7,421 nucleotides of DNA. It comes from CAZMCH01 sp964564735 (GTDB lineage Bacteria > Poribacteria > DTPJ01). The notes below the pieces were generated by a model that worked only from the letters and a program-made list of their open reading frames with translations, did no database searches and was not told the origin of the DNA. The stretch spans positions 1-7,421 of the forward strand of contig CAZMCH010000147.1 in NCBI GenBank assembly GCA_964564735.1, written 5' to 3'. This document shows, one piece after another, positions 1 through 5,802 of the stretch. Position 1 is the first letter of the stretch; the number at the start of each line of letters is the position of its first letter. The position numbers and the translations under genes were made by a program.

Positions 1-36
1 GCTTGCCAAAACTGGATTTGCTCGAATACTTTTCAT
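1..36 (-). CDS. Start of a downstream gene in the molybdo-hydroxylase operon (partial, cut by window edge)
   Basis: An ATG lies five bases after the stop codon of the FAD-subunit gene and opens a frame of 12 codons (MKSIRANPVLAS) that runs off the window. The tight spacing on the same strand makes it a likely next operon member. In molybdo-hydroxylase operons that position is commonly held by the molybdopterin-binding large subunit or the [2Fe-2S] subunit, but 12 residues do not identify it. No clear ribosome binding site precedes it, so translational coupling to the upstream gene is likely. The function call is inference from position only. Confidence 0.45.
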   Translation of the reverse strand, partial: MKSIRANPVLAS

Positions 37-41
37 ATTTA

Positions 42-917
42 TTACCAAAGAACCAAACGTATTCTATTATTAGCCTCTAGCATCGCCCTTTTTATTATGG
101 ACTTGGCAAGAGGAATCTTGTATCCGTTATTATTTAATGGTTTATTTGCAGAAAGAGCAATTTCACAAACCTTATTGATTACATCGTCATTTATATTATT
201 ATCTCTCATAATTATTTCAGCATCTATTGCCCTAAATGGCAAAGGAGAAACTCCACCCAAAACCAAACGAGTATTTTTAATTATATCTTTATCAAAGCAT
301 ATCTGCAAAGCAACACTAACTAAAGCAAAATCCCATGCTTTGCGTTCCATTTCTTTTATATAAACGCCATAAGAATAATTTTGTTGAATCGGAACTAAAA
401 TTTCTGATACTAACTCATCTGAATTTAATATATTTTCTTTTTGGAGACTAACTTTAGAGCTTATGAAAAAATCCTCAATTGGAACAATTTTTTCATAGTT
501 AATACCACGTATTTTTACACTTGCATTTAGCGCAACAAGAGCAGTAGCCAAGTCTGAAGGATGAACCATAAAACAAGGAGCGCCGTTTATAATTGCGCTG
601 TATCTATTTTCACCTTTGATAACAAAGCATGTCTTTCCACCTTTGCGTAAACAAATAAAGCTTGGATTCCGATAATATAAGCATCTTGGTTTTTGACACA
701 AATTTCCGCCTATTGTTCCCATATTTCTGATCTGAGGAATTGCGACCTGACCAGCACATTGAGATAAAATAGGATATTTTTTTTGGATAATAGCGTTTTT
801 TTCAATATCATCAAGCAAAGCCAAAACGCCAATTCGCAAACCAGAAACTTCATCAAAACTGATTTGATTTATATTTGGCACAGTTTTGATATTAACCAAT
901 CGCTTTGGAGTTGTCAA
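42..917 (-). CDS. FAD-binding subunit of a xanthine dehydrogenase/aldehyde oxidoreductase-type molybdo-enzyme, 3' part after an in-frame stop
   Basis: This 291-codon open part encodes most of an FAD-binding subunit (FAD_binding_5 then CO_deh_flav_C), which in this family passes electrons between FAD and iron-sulfur/molybdopterin partners. Visible landmarks are TPKRLVNI (3-10), the TIGGN FAD motif (68-72), HPSDLA (119-124) and a C-terminal domain with FALVSVA (197-203) and LGGVSPLPFR (220-229). Cysteines 79, 89 and 97, with 74 or 115 nearby, are spaced almost as in the [4Fe-4S] loop of E. coli PaoB (YagS); the beta subunit of 4-hydroxybenzoyl-CoA reductase has a comparable loop. The first residue is a TTG codon with no Shine-Dalgarno. 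The real family start lies 41 codons upstream at 1040, beyond an in-frame TAA (924-926). Without that first part the protein lacks the AGGTDLL FAD pyrophosphate loop and is probably not functional as read. Family assignment is firm; substrate is unknown. Confidence 0.85.
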   Translation of the reverse strand: MTTPKRLVNIKTVPNINQISFDEVSGLRIGVLALLDDIEKNAIIQKKYPILSQCAGQVAIPQIRNMGTIGGNLCQKPRCLYYRNPSFICLRKGGKTCFVIKGENRYSAIINGAPCFMVHPSDLATALVALNASVKIRGINYEKIVPIEDFFISSKVSLQKENILNSDELVSEILVPIQQNYSYGVYIKEMERKAWDFALVSVALQICFDKDIIKNTRLVLGGVSPLPFRAIDAEIIMRDNNINDDVINKVCEIALSANKPLNNNGYKIPLAKSIIKRAMLEANNRIRLVLW

Positions 918-1040
918 TCTAATTTACATTCTTGGTAAAAGGTCTGTTCCACCTGCGATAATGGATGTATCTGGCTCCTCTTTTATAAGAGAAAGAGTTT
1001 CATTGATTGAAGTTGCGTTTATATGTTCAAATTCTTTCAT
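918..1040 (-). pseudogene. Detached N-terminal part of the FAD-binding subunit, ended by an in-frame TAA
   Basis: From ATG at 1040 the frame reads 38 residues beginning MKEFEHINATSINETL and ending AGGTDLLPRM. It then meets TAA at 926-924, and continues in the same frame with I-R into the downstream open part. AGGTDLLPRM is the family's FAD pyrophosphate-binding loop and normally runs straight on through a basic stretch into the xTPKxLVNI segment. Here the only break is the TAA, at a place where a lysine (AAA) would fit, so one A-to-T change explains it. Joined, the protein would be about 332 residues, normal for the family. The ATG lies two bases after the upstream kinase stop codon and has no well-placed Shine-Dalgarno, which suggests coupled translation. 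This is either a true nonsense mutation or a sequencing/assembly error. Confidence 0.8.
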
Positions 1041-1042
1041 AT

Positions 1043-2086
1043 TTATATATTATCTATCCTAAAATCGCTGAATTGTATTACTTTTGCAGATTCTGCGATT
1101 TCTTTTTTGCATTTTATACTTAAAATGTAATTATTAAAATCAATAAATTCAATCAAGCCTAAACACAGACTATCACCTTTAGAGTTGATTAAAGCAACAA
1201 GCATGTTTTTATAGCAGTCACAGACTCTTACAGTCAAATCATCGATCTTTAATTGACTGCATAGCTTTTGTTTTTCTGTCCAACTTAGCTCTCTTGTAGT
1301 AATGAGAAATAAACCACGACAAAAAAATTCTGCATAAATAACTTCTGTATCTAAAATAGTTGAAATATTCTCTAGTTCTTTTGATGTGGCTTTACTTCCA
1401 TTAAGAAAGCAATCCCTTTGTCCTTTAAGTTGTGAAAATGGAAAAGCGTATACTACGTCATCGGAAAAGTATTGTGCAAACTGTTGATTTCTATATCTAT
1501 ATCGGTAGTCTTGAGATTTTCTCTCTGCATATTTTGATGGCACAAGTCGATGAATTTGGCAAAAATCAAGTTCAGAACCCCCTATGAGACTTTCCAATTC
1601 TCTTTCACGCTGAAAGCAAACTATTTGATCAGGCTTTATAAGGTCAATTTTGCTCTGTTTCAATGCTCTTCCAATGGGTCTATCGACTAATCCTGTTGTA
1701 TCGATAATTATCAAATCAGCATTTGCTAGCTCAGCAGATTCAACCATTCTTTTTGCACCAACCACAGTTTGAATAAGATGTCTTTCAGGGGTAACACTTC
1801 CAACAAAATAGAAGTCATCAGGAAAAAGGGTCATATCCGATTCATTATTATATATTTTCATTGCCACAGTTGTAGGAGGACCTATCCACGACTGCCCTAT
1901 GTCTGAATCAATAATCGCAACTTTTAGCCCTTTTGCTTTGGCACAAAAAGCCAACTGACGACAAAAAGTAGATTTACCTGTGTCAATACGACCAAGCACC
2001 ATAACACAATGACCGGTCAATATTATATTTTCTATGAGCGATTTCCGTTCAGGCTCGGAGATCGGGAATATGTGGATCACCCCCAT
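1043..2086 (-). CDS. Clp1/Grc3-type polynucleotide 5'-hydroxyl kinase (P-loop NTPase)
   Basis: This 347-residue protein matches the Clp1_P/COG1341 family, whose studied eukaryotic and archaeal members transfer the ATP gamma-phosphate to the 5'-OH of RNA or DNA. Visible motifs are Walker A G-R-I-D-T-G-K-S-T (32-40), the clasp region IDSDIGQSWIGPP (59-71), the segment GSVTPERHL (96-104), a Walker B-like LIIIDTTGLVD (125-135), and a lid region with R189, R195, R197 and R199 followed by F203 and YF (206-207). The C-terminal 100 residues form a less conserved domain that may bind nucleic acid or a partner. The substrate of bacterial members is not established. The gene is first in an operon, with its own promoter just upstream and the molybdo-hydroxylase FAD subunit two bases downstream. 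The ATG has no Shine-Dalgarno and a predicted leader of under 20 nt. The Walker A starts at residue 32, so this start leaves a short N-terminus that fits the family. Confidence 0.88.
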   Translation of the reverse strand: MGVIHIFPISEPERKSLIENIILTGHCVMVLGRIDTGKSTFCRQLAFCAKAKGLKVAIIDSDIGQSWIGPPTTVAMKIYNNESDMTLFPDDFYFVGSVTPERHLIQTVVGAKRMVESAELANADLIIIDTTGLVDRPIGRALKQSKIDLIKPDQIVCFQRERELESLIGGSELDFCQIHRLVPSKYAERKSQDYRYRYRNQQFAQYFSDDVVYAFPFSQLKGQRDCFLNGSKATSKELENISTILDTEVIYAEFFCRGLFLITTRELSWTEKQKLCSQLKIDDLTVRVCDCYKNMLVALINSKGDSLCLGLIEFIDFNNYILSIKCKKEIAESAKVIQFSDFRIDNI

Positions 2087-2109
2087 ATAAAATACAATTA
2101 CAAAAAATT

Positions 2110-2138
2110 AGTATAACACAATAATTACCTATGGTCAA
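2110..2138 (-). promoter_or_regulatory. Sigma-70-like promoter of the kinase/FAD-subunit operon
   Basis: Read on the minus strand, TTGACC (2138-2133) and TATACT (2115-2110) are separated by exactly 17 bp. Each hexamer differs from consensus at one position. Transcription would start near 2103, leaving a leader of roughly 17 nt before the kinase ATG with no Shine-Dalgarno. The site lies in the only sizeable gap upstream of that gene, which supports the call. Confidence 0.7.
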
Positions 2139-2139
2139 A

Positions 2140-2181
2140 CAGGATTTCCAAACTTCAGAGACATTTTATTTGGCGATCCTG
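2140..2181. repeat. Interrupted inverted repeat directly upstream of the kinase promoter
   Basis: Two 13-base arms, CAGGATTTCCAAA (2140-2152) and TTTGGCGATCCTG (2169-2181), are inverted copies with mismatches only at the two central bases, around a 16-base spacer. The left arm ends one base beyond the -35 hexamer. It could be an operator for the kinase operon. It could also be an RNA hairpin trailing the beta-helix gene, whose stop lies about 65 bases away; no T-run follows it, so a standard intrinsic terminator is unlikely. Confidence 0.45.
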
Positions 2182-2246
2182 ATATGACTTATTAAAATGG
2201 AACTCTGTTGAAAATGAGATTGGTATGCCGTTTTCTAATAGTTGTG

Positions 2247-4358
2247 TTATTTATCTTTAAATCTTCTGATTCCTATCAGATCAACGTTTATCGGCTTAAA
2301 GTTAATCTTAAATGCTGGTGAATTTTCATTTAATTGAAAGTCATCAAGAGAGATAAACATCGGGTCTGCAATGATGGAATTATGATCAAATCCTACAGCT
2401 AGCCATGATGAGTATTTGCCCTCAGGAGTGATGTGCCTATCAACATTAGCAATATCAAGCCCATCTGTATTCCAATAGAGGTTATAATCACATTCCGCAA
2501 GCCTGTCTTTTTGCCAAGTGTTTTGCCAGCTATACCAGATAACTGAATTTGTATTTTTATAGACAATGATATTATGTTTAAAGATATTGCCAGTCATAAA
2601 ATCATCACGAGGCTGAAGCGTTAATTGTCTTTCAAGACCATTCATAAAGATATTATTCTCAAAAATGTTGTTTTTTCCACCATGAATACATATTCCACCG
2701 ATTACATTTCCGTCAACGATATTTCCATAAACAGTCGTTCCACTTGAATAATCATCAAGATAAATGCCCCAAGTGAAATAAGGAGTGATAATTTTGCCAT
2801 CAGGAGTCGTATTTAAACCAACAACATTGCGTATGAGATTAAAGCGAATGATATTTCCACTTAGTTGATAATCACGCCCAAGCGTTTCTATTGCGCCAGT
2901 ATCGTTTGTTTCAAGGTTCGTATCAATGATCCTATTATATTCCGCTATATTATTATGTGATGAGTTGTTTTGATCATAAGATTTGAAAGATATGCCATAT
3001 CTTGGCATACGATATATATTATTATGGGCAACCTTATTCCCACTTCCAGTCGTGATATATACTCCTGCAACATGCTTATATATCTTTCCACAATCCTGAA
3101 TATCATTATCTTCTATAATATTATTATATGGCTGATTTGCTGTATTTCCCAATAATATAACTCCACCCTGACCGAGTTTTTTCATAGAATTGCCAATAAT
3201 TTTGTTTTCATGGCTTCTTTGTGCAAGCCTTACAGCGTATCCACTAACGCCATCAAACACGCAGTCCTGTATTGAGCAATTTTTTGCACCATTAAGCCAT
3301 ATAGCAGAATCAGCAGGATCATAATATCCATCTAGCGAATAATCGGTATCTTTGAAAGTCAGACCAACAAAGTGTATATTCTCAACATATTTTTCCTTCT
3401 CAATATCGCCTTGAAGGACAATAAGCCTATCCATAATAGGGGCAACAACATCAACATTTGGAAATTCCTTATCATCTGCCCAATAAAGCACTTCGCCATT
3501 GTTGAGGCACCATTCACCCGGAGAATCCAGAGCATCTTTGACGTTTGCCACAAAGAACCTGTTGCCGGGTCTTATATCTTGCTTACAGTCAACATATATT
3601 TCTTTATTTTCTTTATTTACGTTTTTTACCTTCATAATGGTATTTACCCAGCCCCAAGCGGGAAATATATGCACTTCCGCCCCTTCCCAATCCGCCCAGT
3701 TTGGGAAATCCTCAGCCTTAAAGATAATTCTGTCATAGGCATTTTCAGGAATGTCTTTTGAAACGAAGATCCATCCACCCGTCAATGGATTTTCGGCATC
3801 AAAATTGGGATATCTAGCCCTGATCGCTTGTTTATCACCTATCCTTAGAGTTCGGAAAAACCATTTTGAATCTGGCAATTTTGCCGACCAGATAGGTTTT
3901 GATTCATCTTTCTTTTGCCATTCGGTTATTTTGCGACCACCGCTAATAATGACTTTCTCATTTTTATAAGCAGAGAAAGTAACAGAGCATTTCGCCGAAC
4001 CTGCATCATCAGGACTAAATACCAATGGCTCATTAAGATAATAGACTCCGCCTCTAATGATAATATTAACATTTCTGCGGAGTTCACCAGCAACATATCG
4101 ACATTCCAGATTACTGACTGCATCCTTTGCGCGTTTTAGGCTTGCAAAGGGTCCATCCGTTTTTGATTCATTTGGTTCGCTTATTCTACCAGACCATCTA
4201 TCGTTACCATCATTCGATACGTAGAACGTGATTTCGGAAAAAGCCTGATCATTCATTTCTTGAGCCATAATGTTACCCCCAATTAAAATAAAAAAGAGAA
4301 TCTCAAACAAAACCATCATCAAGTAAGCTAATTTATACTTTCTATTCATTTTTTCCAT
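2247..4358 (-). CDS. Secreted right-handed parallel beta-helix protein, glycoside hydrolase family 141-like
   Basis: The 703-residue product starts with a signal peptide: basic MEKMNRKYK, hydrophobic core about 11-29, likely cleavage after IMA (residue 32). Next come FYVSNDGNDRWSG (45-57) and DGPFASLKRAKDAV (68-81), common at the start of beta-helix carbohydrate-active proteins. Then follow RGGVYYLNEPL (102-112), an IISGGRKI segment (137-144) and AIRARYPN (178-185). From about 325 to 600 there are many short N- and G-rich beta-helix rungs such as NKVAHNNIYR and NIFENNIF. The tail contains ADPMF and NSPAF, usual for this protein type. The overall order resembles GH141 enzymes (fucosidase/xylanase activities are known). 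Acidic residues D486, E491, D535 and D536 in conserved-looking segments are catalytic candidates by inference. It probably acts on extracellular or periplasmic polysaccharide. The start overlaps the upstream gene by 17 bases; a second ATG at 4349 (residue 4) is an equally possible start. No sorting or anchor motif is seen at the C-terminus. Confidence 0.85.
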   Translation of the reverse strand: MEKMNRKYKLAYLMMVLFEILFFILIGGNIMAQEMNDQAFSEITFYVSNDGNDRWSGRISEPNESKTDGPFASLKRAKDAVSNLECRYVAGELRRNVNIIIRGGVYYLNEPLVFSPDDAGSAKCSVTFSAYKNEKVIISGGRKITEWQKKDESKPIWSAKLPDSKWFFRTLRIGDKQAIRARYPNFDAENPLTGGWIFVSKDIPENAYDRIIFKAEDFPNWADWEGAEVHIFPAWGWVNTIMKVKNVNKENKEIYVDCKQDIRPGNRFFVANVKDALDSPGEWCLNNGEVLYWADDKEFPNVDVVAPIMDRLIVLQGDIEKEKYVENIHFVGLTFKDTDYSLDGYYDPADSAIWLNGAKNCSIQDCVFDGVSGYAVRLAQRSHENKIIGNSMKKLGQGGVILLGNTANQPYNNIIEDNDIQDCGKIYKHVAGVYITTGSGNKVAHNNIYRMPRYGISFKSYDQNNSSHNNIAEYNRIIDTNLETNDTGAIETLGRDYQLSGNIIRFNLIRNVVGLNTTPDGKIITPYFTWGIYLDDYSSGTTVYGNIVDGNVIGGICIHGGKNNIFENNIFMNGLERQLTLQPRDDFMTGNIFKHNIIVYKNTNSVIWYSWQNTWQKDRLAECDYNLYWNTDGLDIANVDRHITPEGKYSSWLAVGFDHNSIIADPMFISLDDFQLNENSPAFKINFKPINVDLIGIRRFKDK

Positions 4359-5025
4359 TCATAAAACGGCGAATCTTTTCTGCTCGTTCAGTAAGTCCCC
4401 GTCTTTCGGTGACTTTAAGCTGTAATTCAAGCGGAGGAACTTGTATCTTTTTATCATGCCAGTTTATTACTTCAAGACGACTTCCGGCAACGAGACCAAA
4501 GTCAGTTACATTTGTTGAATCTACACTATCATTTACATCGCCGACCCATTCTAAACGGGCATACAAGAAGGCACGACCAAACCAGTCAGCTATCCAACCA
4601 TGGCTAGGTAATACAGGTTCAATAAGGTAATCAAGAAGGAGTTCACCTAATTTAATTGCGCTTGCTTTGTCAACTATTAAATCTAGATCATGTGGTATAA
4701 TATCTATGCCACGAATTGCAAGAGCAGAACTCCCTGCAAGCCACCAGTTGATCTCCTCATTTTCAATAATTTGCAAAAAAGCTAACAATGACTTATCCCA
4801 TGGAACAGAATGAACCTCAGCAGTTTGCAATATCATTTCTTTTGCATATTGCTCGAAATTCCTGTAAATACGATTAAGATTGGGCGTATTTGATGGATAG
4901 CTTTTAGCGAAACCTTCTTCAACAGGACTATAATAAAGACAACGAATAGCATCATGGTAAACTGGTTCTAAATCGCTGATAATAAAAAAAGTTATTTCTC
5001 CTTCTGTTTTACAGATAGTTTTCAT
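4342..5025 (-). CDS. Nucleotidyltransferase-fold protein of unknown substrate
   Basis: The 227-residue product contains a polymerase-beta-like nucleotidyltransferase core. It shows WWLAGSSALAIRG (94-106) with the G-S helix-turn signature, then HDLDLIVD (112-119), whose D113 and D115 fit the metal-binding pair. A third carboxylate could be E159 or D163. The segments GWIADWFGRAFL (143-154) and PPLELQLKVTERRGL (197-211) look like conserved family blocks, and the latter resembles the C-terminal part of other stand-alone nucleotidyltransferases. Residues 10-80 form an N-terminal region I cannot assign. No HEPN or other antitoxin/toxin partner is adjacent, so a toxin-antitoxin role is not supported. 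A weak AAAGAAGAA lies just before the ATG. The gene follows the acidic-protein gene after 50 bases and overlaps the beta-helix gene start, so it is probably mid-operon. Substrate and role are unknown. Confidence 0.75.
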   Translation of the reverse strand: MKTICKTEGEITFFIISDLEPVYHDAIRCLYYSPVEEGFAKSYPSNTPNLNRIYRNFEQYAKEMILQTAEVHSVPWDKSLLAFLQIIENEEINWWLAGSSALAIRGIDIIPHDLDLIVDKASAIKLGELLLDYLIEPVLPSHGWIADWFGRAFLYARLEWVGDVNDSVDSTNVTDFGLVAGSRLEVINWHDKKIQVPPLELQLKVTERRGLTERAEKIRRFMNGKNE

Positions 5026-5075
5026 AGATTCTTCTTTCTATTTGTAAAGATGAAAATTCAGATGGCTAACAATAT

Positions 5076-5660
5076 CTATTTCTTTTCATTCGGATTTATT
5101 CTAAAAACGTTAACGTTTCCACGTTCGAGAGGTTCTCCAATATAGAACGTAAACCAATCATTCCATAATTCAACCATTAGAATAGAACCATCTTCTTCTT
5201 CAAAATCCTGTAATTCAACGTCTGGATGTTCTTCTGAACCATCAGGGCTAACAAGCGTCATCTTTGTATTAATTACATTGAAACGATGATATTCCACAGT
5301 AATTGCACCGTCTTCGCCTTCTGGGTCTTCGAATTCCATATTTATAGTATCTTCAAGAGGCTCTTCAAACTCCTCTTCAGAATCTATAACAAAACGGACA
5401 AGATTACACTCGCCAGTTGCAGTATTAACATCCACACCAAGAAATATCTCTTCTCCGTTCATTAGGTCATATATATATCTTAAAAATCCACTTGCCTCAT
5501 ATTTTTTATATGCTTTCAATTCAAAGCTTTGAGTTGCTTTTTCCTCAAGATTAAACGTCGCCATATCAGATAGTTCAATCATACTTCCAATTGGAATGTC
5601 TAATAGTTCATTTTTTGGTGGTTTTGGTTCATCGTCTTTTTTCCGTTTGAAAAATCGCAT
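5076..5660 (-). CDS. Acidic protein of unknown function, possibly distantly DUF4178-like
   Basis: The 194-residue product starts with a very basic N-terminus (MRFFKRKK), then a proline/lysine linker to about 17, then a beta-rich domain beginning IPIGSMIEL (22-30). A strongly acidic stretch covers 93-118, and a second acidic run (EDGSI preceded by three Glu) sits near 154-160. The final part has an aromatic block LWNDWFTFYIGEPLE (165-179). No signal peptide or membrane segment is visible, so it should be cytoplasmic. The early G-x-M-hydrophobic pattern and the late W-x-x-W-F segment vaguely recall DUF4178 proteins, but I cannot confirm this. A strong GGAGG lies eight bases before the ATG, and a near-consensus promoter with an approximately 87-nt leader precedes it. 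It is the first gene of a unit that continues into the nucleotidyltransferase and beta-helix genes. Confidence 0.75.
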   Translation of the reverse strand: MRFFKRKKDDEPKPPKNELLDIPIGSMIELSDMATFNLEEKATQSFELKAYKKYEASGFLRYIYDLMNGEEIFLGVDVNTATGECNLVRFVIDSEEEFEEPLEDTINMEFEDPEGEDGAITVEYHRFNVINTKMTLVSPDGSEEHPDVELQDFEEEDGSILMVELWNDWFTFYIGEPLERGNVNVFRINPNEKK

Positions 5661-5668
5661 AAGGTTTG

Positions 5669-5673
5669 CCTCC
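5669..5673 (-). promoter_or_regulatory. Ribosome binding site of the acidic-protein gene
   Basis: On the minus strand GGAGG stands eight bases before the ATG at 5660. It is the strongest Shine-Dalgarno of the minus-strand genes and fixes that start. The bases around it (CCTC immediately before, GAGG within the site and just upstream) can pair locally, so its accessibility may be limited. Confidence 0.7.
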
Positions 5674-5680
5674 GAGGAGC

Positions 5681-5708
5681 CTCAAAAACTGATTGACAGT
5701 TTTATGAG
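5681..5708. repeat. Hairpin in the leader of the acidic-protein gene
   Basis: CTCAAAAACTG (5681-5691) and CAGTTTTATGAG (5697-5708) pair through a 7-bp stem, a one-base bulge and a further 4 bp around the loop ATTGA. In the minus-strand transcript it would sit just upstream of the GGAGG ribosome binding site. No T-run follows on that strand, so it is not an ordinary terminator. The predicted plus-strand -35 hexamer (5693-5698) lies across the loop and the first bases of the right arm, so a protein bound here could affect both directions. Function is inference. Confidence 0.5.
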
Positions 5709-5721
5709 AACATGATAATCT
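5693..5721 (+). promoter_or_regulatory. Predicted promoter of the zinc-ribbon/receiver operon
   Basis: A perfect TTGACA (5693-5698) is followed after 17 bp by TAATCT (5716-5721), preceded by TGA as in an extended -10. GATAAT (5714-5719) is a better hexamer but leaves only 15 bp. Transcription would start near 5728, giving a leader of about 75 nt to the ATG at 5803. The -10 is weak, so the promoter may need an activator. Confidence 0.5.
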
Positions 5722-5753
5722 TTTGTCATTAGTGATGCTTTGAGATTGCTTGT

Positions 5754-5782
5754 ATTATATCACAATGGCTGTTTTGTTTCAA
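5754..5782 (-). promoter_or_regulatory. Near-consensus promoter of the acidic-protein/nucleotidyltransferase/beta-helix unit
   Basis: On the minus strand TTGAAA (5782-5777) and a perfect TATAAT (5759-5754) are 17 bp apart, with TGA directly before the -10 (extended -10). The start would be near 5747, so the leader is about 87 nt and includes the hairpin at 5681-5708. This is the best promoter match in the window. Confidence 0.75.
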
Positions 5783-5802
5783 GCAAGTTAGGCAAATAAA
5801 GA

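Noticed and set aside
97..363. Plus-strand open frame of 88 codons opposite the FAD-subunit gene
   Set aside because: It is fully antisense to a well-supported conserved gene, has no ribosome binding site and shows no recognisable motif.
924..926. TAA read as an amino acid (recoding or an alternative genetic code)
   Set aside because: The other genes end normally at TAA or TAG and have no further internal in-frame TAA, so reassignment is not supported; a point mutation or base error is simpler.
3372..3761. Plus-strand open frame of 129 codons opposite the beta-helix gene
   Set aside because: It is antisense to conserved beta-helix coding sequence; its composition (runs of Ile, Phe and Tyr) is what an antisense A+T-rich frame gives.
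4342..5660. Toxin-antitoxin pair of the acidic protein and the nucleotidyltransferase
   Set aside because: The genes are separated by 50 bases, neither shows HEPN, AbiEi or RES-type features, and the acidic protein does not look like a known antitoxin.
5746..5786. Seven-base inverted repeat TTGCTTG (5746-5752) / CAAGCAA (5780-5786) bracketing the minus-strand promoter
   Set aside because: Its placement is suggestive of an operator, but a perfect 7-base pair of arms is expected by chance about once in a gap of this size, so it is noted only.
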